Below, piece by piece: positions 14,201-26,200 of a DNA stretch of 64,000 bases. Both the position numbers and the translations under genes were made by a program. This stretch comes from Temnothorax longispinosus (taxonomy: Eukaryota; Arthropoda; Insecta; Hymenoptera; Formicidae). The notes beneath the pieces are model-generated. The model made no database searches. It was not told the origin of the DNA and was given only the letters and a program-made list of their open reading frames with translations. The stretch is from NCBI RefSeq assembly GCF_030848805.1, contig NC_092366.1, forward strand, positions 620,001-684,000. Direction: 5' to 3'. Numbering within the stretch: the first letter of the stretch is position 1; every line of letters begins with the position of its first letter.

Positions 14201-17200
14201 GCATTAAATTTAAATTTAACAATAATTTAACATTGACTTTTTACATATAATTCAAATTCTATAGCTTTAAGAGCTTGCATTAATATATAATTAATATCCG
14301 CGCTTATACCTGTGAGTGTCTCAGAACTGGACGACACAGCTATTACTTTCGGTATCGTTAGATGACACCCGTCGTTCTCACCGTCTTGATCCACACGAAT
14401 ACTGATTTTTCGTGACACAACCGGAGATTGTGACGAGCTGGATGGACTGGACGTTGGACTGCGTTTTATGACCGGGGCCTCGGAGATGAGTCCGAGCGGT
14501 TGTTCTTCATCCACTAAACACGAGAAATTCTATATCGCATTTTGATACACTTTTACGTTACGTTACTTTTATTTTAAGTATTTTTTATTATTACAATTGA
14601 TTTTTTTTTCAATTCTAAATTTAATTATGTAATATATTGTAAACCGCGAGATACTGACGCTTTTTGTATCGCCAGTGAGTTTTTGAATTGTATCCGCTTG
14701 TATTAGCGTCAGAGGACCCATGAGATTTCGCGTCGCGGGTATCGCTCACTTCTGATCCATATCCTATATATGAAGCAACTCGCTATTAATAATTAAAAGC
14801 CGCAACTATCTTATATCGTCCTAGTAATATATTATTAATTGTTGATTGAAAAGAAGCTTTAATGTATGCACCTGATACTGAGCTCGCGCCGCTAGTTCGT
14901 CTCGGTGAGAAGTTACTTTTTCTTCGGTCCTCGAAATATTGTGTTTCGCTGGCATTTGCTCCTAGTACGTCTAAGGATCTGGAATATAAATATAAAAAAT
15001 ATTTTTCTATAGTAATATAATACTCACAAAAAAGTTTTTTTTATCACATATAATATATTATCGAGTTTTTTTGATAAATTGATAATTATAATCATTCTGT
15101 TCAATTCTTAAAACTAAATAAATTTTAAGCTAATAATTGCTGTCACTCGTTATCATATTTACACGAGGGATCCGGTGGGTATTTGCGCGTCCGGCGGCTC
15201 GGCTTCGTAGAAAACTTTCTTGAGAGCCTCCAGCACCGTGACGCCGTCGGTGAACACTCGGTACGTCAGCAGAAACGTGTTGAGAAAATCGATACTGAGG
15301 AACCGGAGGTCGGTCAGTCGCTGCAACAGCCGCTCGGGCGTCGCGGAACGAATCTGCGGTATTTTGCAAGAATTCAAAGTCCGACTGAACCTGATGTCCA
15401 CATCGTCCTTGAACAACTTCGGATCGTTCCGGATGGACTGCGGCATCGTGACGGAGCTGGTGTCCGATAACGATCCGTGGAGCAGATCGTTAAAATGAAC
15501 GTTGTCCATACATTGACTAATATCACTGACCCAAGCTGCTTTTTCCTGCGAAAAGTTTTCATAATGCATATATGATAATAGAAGCAAAAACGATCTATAA
15601 ATTTTGTAATTCTATTGTTTTTATTTATAATTGTTTTACAGCTCGAATACGAAGTGGGAGTACAGCTTTAAAGTGCATGCTCTGAATAGGTAAATTAATT
15701 TATAGAGTGTATACTTAAATACTGGGCAGTATTCTTGTTTCTTAATAAATAAGAAACTCGTGTATAAATAAGAATTTCTTATTTATACATGCATATATAT
15801 TTATATGCACATATGTATAAATAAAAAATTCTTATTCGCCAAGAAATGCCACGGCTATGAATATCTGTCCTGTTCGACGACAAGATTATCTGTTTTAATA
15901 TTTTATAGTTTTAATATGTGCACTTACTTGCATGGTAGGTGCCACGAGGTGAACGATCACCTGCGGTCCACCGGATTTTATATCGAGTATAATCTTGAAG
16001 TCGCGATTCTGCAACTGGGAAGTCCCGCTGCCGCTACCGCTTCCGCTACTCTCGCTAATGCCACTTGACATCGAACATACTGACAGTCCTAAAATTAGTT
16101 TATGGTCGCTACTTTGTAGCATCGAATAAATTCTCTATCTCTAGCCTTTGAGACAACACACAAACACACACACGATCTATATATTACATAAAGAAAGAGC
16201 AAGGATTGTATACGACATAATTTTAAATTACTTGATCCTTTTCGTATTCTTAATCCATCGATAATTTAACCCTCAGTTACCTTACGTTTTCACTACCCGT
16301 TGTTATCTCACCAGGGTCTGAGAAACCCCTGTCGTCTTTTCCAGCTTGTATCTTTAAAACAAATGCATCAATTTGACGTCTTTTTTTTAATCGATACATC
16401 TTTTAAAGATCTACAGAACTGTGTAAGTTAGATTATTCCAATTTAAAAAATGTAAATGTTATTTAAAAAAAAAAGAAAACTTGTTTTTTCTGAAAAAGCA
16501 AAAAAAATTGCTTTTTTTTAAATTGACGTAGTACCGACTAAAAAAAGATACAAGGGTTTTATGAACGTTTTAAAAACCCTGCATGTTTTAACAACGTGCA
16601 GGGTCTCTCAGACCCTGGTGAGGTAACTGAGGGTTAATATTGATTTTTAATTTGACAAAAATTCTTTTAAAGAGATCTCGAAAGAAGCTATAAGATACCA
16701 GGTCATTACTTTTTCAACGAGTGAATAATTACCATCGTCATCTGTGGCACCCTGATCGCTCGGATCTTCAATCAGCACCGCGTCGGAAAGGGGTATCTTG
16801 CCAATCTGCGCAACAAGATTTAAACGGCCGTCGTCATCGGACTGGCGAGTCGTGAGCAACAGATGATTCGAGAAGAGAAAGCACTGTCTGACAGCCTCCC
16901 TGTCGCTCGCGGCTTTGCCGCCAAATGTAGCGCTTAATCTGCTTCGCGCACCACGCGGTTTATCCACAAGTTGTATGAGCGTACCTGAAACAAGCCGGTA
17001 GGACAGATTATGCAAAGTCGATCGTGATCCGCGGCGATTTATACGATTATTATTAACATCGTCGCAGAACGAAGTTCTCCGTTGGAGGAAATAACGCCCG
17101 ACAAGAATTATTTCATCTTTCTGGCTTGTCGGCTTTCTAGCTCCAAAACGAGCTATCTTAAAATAATCGATACAATTAGGGGAAGCTGCCTATGCGCATT

Positions 17201-20200
17201 TAAAAATAGCAGGACGGACGGGAATGCGAAATACGCAATATCGTGCCTGCGCTGTTGACGTCATACAGAAATTGAAATTGACTATTCCGCGGAGTTCAAT
17301 TTTCGATACTGAAATATATTGTCAGTAATGCAAAACATATCTTTTTGAAACTGTAAACCGAAATCTGAATTCGCCGGTATTACGCCGGCATCGTTCATTC
17401 ATCGTAGATTTATCTTTCTCTAAATGGAGAAAGCTAGATAAAATCAGGTAGGTTTTAAGCCATTTAGATTTTAGAAAAAAAAGTTGAAAATGTGACTGTT
17501 CCTTTAACGGCTAGCTAAGTCAATTTAAATTAAATATCCTTCACGTCTCTTTCTTCCTAAGAAAAAGACGTTGCGCACTTATGTTTCTATAAATAAACCA
17601 AACTTATGTTTCTACATATAAATAAATCAAAACTTATGAACGAATTAACAAAGAAAGCAATTTCATAGTTATCTGATATTGACGTATCCAGTTCTCTTAT
17701 TCTAGGATTTATTATTCATTTTTTGAAACCTTCAACCGAGTCCTTCCAACATCACTGAAAGAGCAACGCGTGTACCTTATCTATGTACATCCAGACGAAT
17801 AGCTATAGCTGATTCTTTGCGATTATCCTTGGTCCCTACCATCAGCGTCACACACATCGCTTGGTCCCACCTTTCTCGCTATCGACGCTATTACGTTAAC
17901 AGAAACAGGGCTCGCGAAACTCTCGTGGTCTTTATGCGCGATGCACCGTACTGATGGACCGACAAAATGGCAATGCCGCGGATTGGTCGCCGCTTGTTTT
18001 CGTTCGTTCGTTCATCGACCTCTAGGCTCGCAATATCGCCGAATATCCCCGGACACAGAGGTAAGGCTCGAAGAAAATCGCGACCCTCGTTTGCCTTGGA
18101 ACGAATCGTGACGTTCGCACCGGCTGATTTTTTGCCGCAACGAAAGGCGAACGAGGGATGACGTTCGCGGGATGGTCTGCTCTGCCGTTGGCGACCGAAA
18201 GACGTTTACGTGATAACCATGTGATGTGGCGTCAAGCACGAGGAGGGTTGCCAGGATCGTGTTTATAGGGCCGGCTTACCACAAGACAAGAGTTTTACTA
18301 CTTGTACTTGAAATAGTTTCGCTTTACTTTATTCCTTGCTTACCTTTAGCGAAAATATGCGACCATTTATTGCAAAACAAGATGTTTCAGCCGTACTTTT
18401 TATTTTATATTCTGCTTTCTTTTAAATAATAATAAAAAATTAATTTAATAATATAATAAATTAATTTTTGAACATGTATACAACTCCTTGCAAATATGGA
18501 TTTAAATTAAATTTTAAGCCTCTTCTTTCAATGTTCAGGTCATTATTTAATATTCTTAGCAGATATCTAAGATTTGAATTGTATTGTATGGAATTTCGAA
18601 TATTCTTTAGTAATTTATGAACGCGATTAAACACCAGAAGAGCTACTTTATCGAATTTGAAACGACTAATGAAATTACAGTTCCTGCAATCGCGCGACAT
18701 TCCGCTTGCACGCAACTGTGTCGAAATTTGCTATTGAGTCATGTAATCGACGTGGCGTAAGAATTTTTCGTCTGACGAAAATCCGCCAGTAGTAGAACAG
18801 TACGTCGGCCCTGACAGGACACATTGCGCAGGATCGAGATGAAACCAAGTATATACCGACGAAAATATATCGACGCGACCAAGTTGCGTCATCGATTTCG
18901 AACATGTAACTGTGCGTTTGCGCCCTTTGATTCCCCACTTCCGCTTTCCCCATCCCTGACGATGGGGAAGCCTATCGAGCTTTACCGACAGTGATCAAGT
19001 CTAGAAACGAGTTTCCCAGCCAGAGATAAACCGTGAGGGATACGCGAGTTATCAGGTAGCCTCGATTTTATCGACTTCGGCAAAGTAAAATATTTTTTTT
19101 ATATGCAAAAATAATTTTTCATACTCGGTAGTTTCAACATTGTACTGGGCACAGCTTGTCCAGATTTCATTTAAAAATGATTAAAATAGAAAATAATAGT
19201 TATACGTACCATATCGTTAGAACGCGAAATAATTTTGACTGTTCAATTCTCGCGTAAATTTTTAAATACGCAATATTTAAATATTTTTACACTTGAAATA
19301 AGCCCTTTATAATAAGCCTTCTTTAAAAAGATGAGTCCGCAAAGCATGTTTAAAATAAATAAAAGACTACGAAAGAGAGAGCATTGACGCACTCACCCTG
19401 TCTGACGAAGACCTGATTGACGTCCAGTAAAATATCGCATCCTTCGATAATCATTCGCTCCACTGCTAGATTCTTTCTCAGATTCTCAGTCTCGCTGACC
19501 TGAATAATGGGACATGTTTAATTAATATTTAGAGCGAAAATAAAATATGATTCTTATATAGAGTTAATTGACAAATACCTCGTCGTGCATTTGCCTCGAG
19601 AGGTCCTCCAGCTGTTGCTTGGCATGCTCGAGGCTCTTACGTTCCACGTGATCGTACGGCGTATGCGCCAATAACTCGCACAAAGTAATTATATATCTTG
19701 GAACCTAAACGAATAAAGTAAGTAGCTGGATTAAGGAACTTGTCCTTAAATTCCACTAAAATCAGAGAGAGAAAAAAAAGAGAAGAGAAAGTTAGGAGAG
19801 TAATCGTGACGCGAAACTTGTCAAACAGACTTTAAATTTTACTCTTCTTAGAGATATCGGTAGAGCAGAAATAAATTAGAAATTAATTAGTAGACTAATG
19901 TAGATTGCAGCATAGAGTAAAAAAAATCTCACTGCAGTATTTAAAGCAAATTTAAATTATATTTCACCAATAAATTCAGATAGAACTTTCGCGTTCTGCG
20001 GAAGGACGCGATGGAATGTATATATTCTTCGCATCAACTCCGCTCACTTTATAAGATCGTTAGGATCTCATGTAATATTCATGGAAGCTATACCAAACTA
20101 TTTCATATAATCGATAATTTCCAAAGAGGTATTCGTATCACCGAGGAAAATCCTTCCATTTTTCTATCATCTTTCTCGCGAGAAGAACAGCGAGGAAATT

Positions 20201-23200
20201 AATATCGCGTTTGAGGCATTTTCTTAGCGATATTTCTCTCCATAGCGATAATAATACAAAGCGATACCATTGAACGTTCAGAAACTCGTGGCGGTATTCT
20301 GCATTTTACGTATGAGAATTGTATTGGTGTTATCGGTTTGCGTCAGTTTCCGCGCATGGCAATCCTACCTGATGCATAGGATATGTTAGAAAGGTCTCCA
20401 GGGATCGTCCGTGGCAGGCAGTCTTGTTCTCCAACCTATTGAGCAACGCCACGAACGGTGACGATTGCTTGCACTCAGTCAACACTTGAAGGCTATAGTG
20501 GTGGTTTCGCACGTACTCTTGATATATGGATAACATCGGTAGCAGCATGTCGAACAAGTCACCTGCATTGACGAGACATACCGTGGTCAATATACATTTA
20601 CATTATTATATCCACTTACATTATTCTCTTACAAAATTGTTGTATTCGCATAAATTAATATCGTTAGGGGGAAAAAGAAATTGTAGACACTTAGAATGGC
20701 AAAACTTTTTGCGTCTTTTCGATTCGCCGAATGCATTAGGGACATAGGCCAGTATTCGTAGTCGGTTCTTATTTCAAGACCGTCTTAAGTAATATCTTAT
20801 GATGCTAATACGGCTCTGTGCGTGGTTCATAACATCTTAAGATCGTACTTAAGACGGTCATAAATATAAGATCCGACTATGAATACCGGCCATAGACTCG
20901 TCGTCCGATATATCGACCTGTATATATTACTTACAGTAGTTTTAAGTCCATACCTAAAACTAAAGTGGGCCAGCTCTCCATACGCGAGGTGAGACCCTTC
21001 AGGAATATTTGATGGAGAAACAGCACGGTTTCGCTATTCAAAAATATGCTATTCACGTCCTCGTGACTACATGGGGGTTTCTTTGAACTGGCAGCCATCT
21101 TGAAAGGCCTCAGAAAACAGCTTACTAAAATCTCCATCTGCTCCGTGTACTCCTCCTCGACCTCCACCATTTGGAATACCAGGCTGAAATAGGACACGCG
21201 TTCAATACCCACCGATAGCGCAAATTAAACGAAGCCAATAATCGTCGATTTTACCATCGCTGTTATATCGCAAATGAATGAAATATGAGGAAACGCGGTT
21301 TGATTAAGAGAAAATTTATCAGCGGCGGGAGAACAATAATAAATTTATTTTTATTACGCCGCGAAATAAAATTATTATATTGTGTTATTACTGCAGTTGT
21401 ATTTATATAACAGTCAGAGGATATAATTTTATTTCATATAAAAAAAAGCTACGCTGTTCTACATTTTTTTCAACCTTTTTCGAATGTTGCATTAAATTTC
21501 ATCGACGCTTATCGCGTTTATTTTCATACGGCCGTGCGAAACGTAGCCGTATGAAACTCGCGAAGCCACGAACAAACCGTTAATGGAAAAGCAAAGTGCG
21601 CGAACAAGTTGGACGTCATCGCGTCGTACGACGAGGCAGTAACAATTACCTGTTCCGCTTGCGCATACTCTCGGCGTGCGGGCTCTTGATGTACTGCTCG
21701 ACAATCTGCTTCCAACGCCGTCGGCACAGCCAGCCCCTGAAGAAGCTCTGGACCTTCTTGACTTTTTGCATCTCAATAGAGTCCTCCCTGATTTCACGTA
21801 AACCGGGAGCGAAGCTGGGGGAAGCGTCTGCGTCGTTGCCAAATGGATGGAATGTGCTGTATAAACTTCCGGTACCTTGGGACATGGTTCTCTGAACCGC
21901 CGGTCGGTTGACGTATATCGGCATCATGGAAGGCCTCAGCTCCTTTTTCAAGGCGCACAGCTGTAACGAGAACCGCGAAATCCGTAAATCTCAACGAAGA
22001 TATAATCCCGGACAAACAGCTTTCTGTATTTTTTAAGTAAACCAAGTGGAGGATGCTCAAACGAGATTGAATTAAATATTGACCGAGCGCTTGAATGAAA
22101 TATCAGTTCTTCTGACGTAATAATTTTATTAACTTCGATATGTTATCAATTTCATTGTCACAATTAAACATCCGATGAAATTTTAACGAGAGGGATTAAA
22201 GACTAGTGGCACTATTCGAGTTAAAACGCGAAGTTTAATTTTAATTCTAAAAGTGCTTCGGAAGTTGTTTTCCATATTTATCATCAGTATAAATTAAAAT
22301 CAAATTACAAAACATATAGCAGAAAATACAATTAATTTCCGTGACATCGTATTGCGAGAAGTGACAAGTATATTTGAAAAGGGTAAAACTTCTATTTAGG
22401 AGAAACAATCCTCCAATAACGTCCTCTTTCACATATGTTATAAAGATCATCCTTCTGACAATGAGTAAGACAATTCTGACAATCAACAGGAGAACACAAT
22501 AAGCCTCCTAGGCTGCAATGCATAGGTCTTCAACCACCCTTTGTTCAATATTATTATTAACGATTAAAAGATCTTAGCCGTCTGCACTGTTTATTAAAAA
22601 GTTGTTAAAAAAAAGTTAGTGTACGATACGAATAAGAAGGAAAAGTAGTCTAAAAAGAAAAAGCAGTCTTGTTCTTTTTATACTTTACACAGTTTTTAAT
22701 CTTATCATGCAAATAGTATATATAACAAGATAAAGCCAAACTTTTGTAACTTTCGTATCTTTTGTAATTGATTCACCCCACACCGCCCGGTGCTCGTAGT
22801 GCGAAACAAAGTCTGTCATTATACAATTCCACATGTTGGAAACCGCACTGCGCGGTGTAGGGTGGACCTCGCTTCGAGTGGAAAGTTGAAAATCCATGTA
22901 AAACCATTTCATGTTGAGAAACAATTTTCTCTCATACGAGTCGCCAAAAAGGTACTGTCACAGTGATATAAGTTAAGTTTGGTTTTTTTAGGGTGCAGGG
23001 AGAGGGCGGATCCTCTTCCCTACTCATTACATGTACTATTTTCACATACATATATTTGTCATTTATGACTCTCAGTACTGAAAATAACTGTTGTATTTTT
23101 CAAACTTCTTTCGTTAACAACTTTTGTTAACAACAAACAGCGAGCTAAACAATGGTTAAAATTATTTGAAGGTTAGCAGAAAAGCAGTCATAAAATATCT

Positions 23201-26200
23201 ATTCCTGAAAGGCATGTCCCCTCAGCAGATTCACGAAGATTGAGAAAGAAAAAGAGATTTGAAATTGAGAAATTGATTCTGTGACGTGATGGCTGCCGTA
23301 GTAACGAATGTGATTGGACAATCAGGACAAAGACTTCTATGCGAGTGGTATCAAAGCACCGTAGCCCTAGTGGGCTAACAATAAGTGCGTTGAAGTAGGA
23401 AGGGACTACGTTAAAAAGTGACAACAAAACGATAACAAAAAGATGCCAATAAGTCTCTCAAATATAGGTCAGAATATACATTTTTTTTGAACAATCGTCT
23501 ATATAGATATTTTTTTTCTGAGACAGTGTCGTGAAAATTTTATCCATATGCGCTATTGTAATTTTTGAAGCATTAATATTAAAATAAAAATAAAGTGTGC
23601 AGAATCCCTCGTGCAATATATTTTTTTCAAAAATGAATTTATTCGTTACAAATGGTTTTACTCGTTACGTAACAAAATGTAATCACAGAGCAGTTTTGAA
23701 ATAAAAATACACGCGGGTACGCAGAACAGAATTACCGCGGAAAATATCACGAGGTAAATATATAACACGGGCTGATATGACTAACCTCCGCTCGGAGTTT
23801 TTTTATCTCCGACGCCAATTCCTCGCACTGCTGAGTGTACTGCCACTTGGCTGTTTTCTCGCTCTCGACGATTTGCAACAGGTGCAGGTGCTTCTGCTCG
23901 AGCTCCTCCTTTTGTAGCAACAATTTGTTGAAGCTAGAATCAATACCCAAGAAAAAGGATGCCGAGTCAGAGCTTGCCTCTCGTGCGCCCCTATCTCGTG
24001 CGCCGCGCTTAAAAGTGTTATTTAAGCGGAGAACCCGTGGTACAAAGGAAAAGTAAAGCGCTCGATCGTACGTGGCCTGGAAAAATGCACGGAGTGCGCA
24101 TTCCGACAGTTTTGCGTGGAAATGAAATTACGGTTTTTCCGCTTGCAGTCACGAGGCGTGTGAGAAACGGAAAATATCGCAAAATTTCAAAATATTTTCA
24201 ACGACTTGAAAACCAGCGAAACAAAATTCGCACGCATACGTAGTTGTGATTTTGTATTTTTATACAGTTTTATATCATTTTTATCCTGGATTTAAACTTT
24301 TTTTAAAAGAAAGAAGTTACTTTAAACTGTAGTAAAAATTGTATAAAATTCTACAGATGAAAAACCGTTATAATCTATTTATAACGTTTATACTCATATT
24401 TAAAATGAATATTTTAAGAAAAAAATTACCTAAAATTTATAGAAAATTTTGTAGATAAAAAACGTTATAATCTACTGTTTATAACGTTTATACTTGAAAA
24501 GATTATTTCGGTTGTAAATTAAACTACCAAACTTCCCGATGCCAAATGATTGATTAGTTCTCTTAGGATCTCTCTCATTGCCTCGTGTAACTAGCGACAT
24601 TTGACATTTATATCTTATCAGCATAATCTACGCAAAAAAGAGGGTGCGAGGTTCCGAACTTAGCCGATTCTGTAAGTAAAGTGATACGAATGATATAAAA
24701 TACGAACCAAGGCGTAAAGTATCTTTCCCCGGAGAGGAACATGTCACGCGAAAGATGATACGCCACGTGTATATCTTTTTTATATTAAATATTGCTGCAA
24801 AATTATAATATGAATAATATATTCTTCCACAAGAAAATGACTTTTTTCGAGTATAAAAATAAGGATAATCTTTTCTCATAGCTTTTTTTTTAGCTATCTC
24901 TGAATACGATTCCGTTTATTAAATTGCTCACAATTTTAAGAAATTTGCTAAAATTGCAGAAAAAAAAATTTTATTTTGAACAAAAGCCCTTTTTTGTAAC
25001 TTTAACCACTTTCTCAAAATTGTGACGTATAGACTAATACGGTATATAGGATCGAATACCATAGCGTCTAAAAACTATTGGAAATGATTACTTTCGTTTT
25101 TGTGCATTTTTTTGTTAAATAGTGTAATATGTTAGGCAAGATGTACTTTACTTCTGCACGTCCTAACGTATATCTTGTTTTTATTAAACTTTGTTTACTA
25201 CTAAACTAATAACATAGAATCGTCTTGAATCTTTTTTCATAGGTTTAGAATTCTCCTAACATTAAGCAAGGATTTCACAGCGTGGTGTCTCTCTCATCAA
25301 AAAGATTAAGTAAGAGATTTCCTTTCAAACTTAAATTTTAATTAAGTTGCTCTACATGCATACCCATAAGCCGTGTAAGTACATAATACAACTCGTCCAC
25401 ATATCGCGGTGTTCCGAGAAGCTCCGCTTGAGTTTACGCAGAACAAGCACTCTCGAGTGGTCCAAGTTGCATGAAAAAATTATCACGGTATCGATCGACT
25501 CTATGCGTGAAACGAGATACTCGAAGAAGTATCAACCCTGTATTTTCGAGCACGACATGGCAGAATTGCTAAAGTAACACGGATATCATTATCTATGCAT
25601 ATTACGGTGCAGAGTAGCAGTAATCTGAGAAGGCAGCCGAGCCGTTCCGCAGGGATGCGAACGTATATAAGTCGGCCGGTAAAATGAGGACTACGCGAAA
25701 GGGAAATGGAGCTTCTCATACCGTGAAATATTTAAAAAGGACGAAACATTTTTGCGTCATATAAGCGATATCAGATAAATATATTATTTACGGTTTCTCT
25801 TATATATAAATGTCAATAATTAAGAGAAAGCAAATATAATTTAATTCTCATTGAATTTTGGATTGAGATTTAGATTTTAAAAATTATCCAGGAATAATTT
25901 ACAGTCATCTATAATCATTTTTTTTTTATTCAAAAAACAAAATAATAAAAACAATTGCCGCTTAATTAAGAAATAATACTTTGAGTGATGACTAGCCAAA
26001 CAAAGAAGACAAAAATGTTGGCGAAGATGACGTAGGATTTCCGAAGTCGGAACATAAACGTACAACTTTTATTCTTCTCTAGTCATTTTTAGAAGCGTCA
26101 GGCAAAAACACGGATCTGCGGCTGTCATTTTTTCTCACGTAATAGTATCACGCACGCAATATGACATTAGAACGACGTTTGACACATCTGCGGGCATCAG

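Noticed and set aside
15163..15169. Donor CTC|gtgtaa for exon 13
   Set aside because: It leaves phase 0, and exon 14 then hits a stop. The donor two bases on (CTCGT|gtaaat) keeps the frame.
15183..15498. Plus-strand open frames opposite exon 13
   Set aside because: Antisense shadows of the REM-coding exon.
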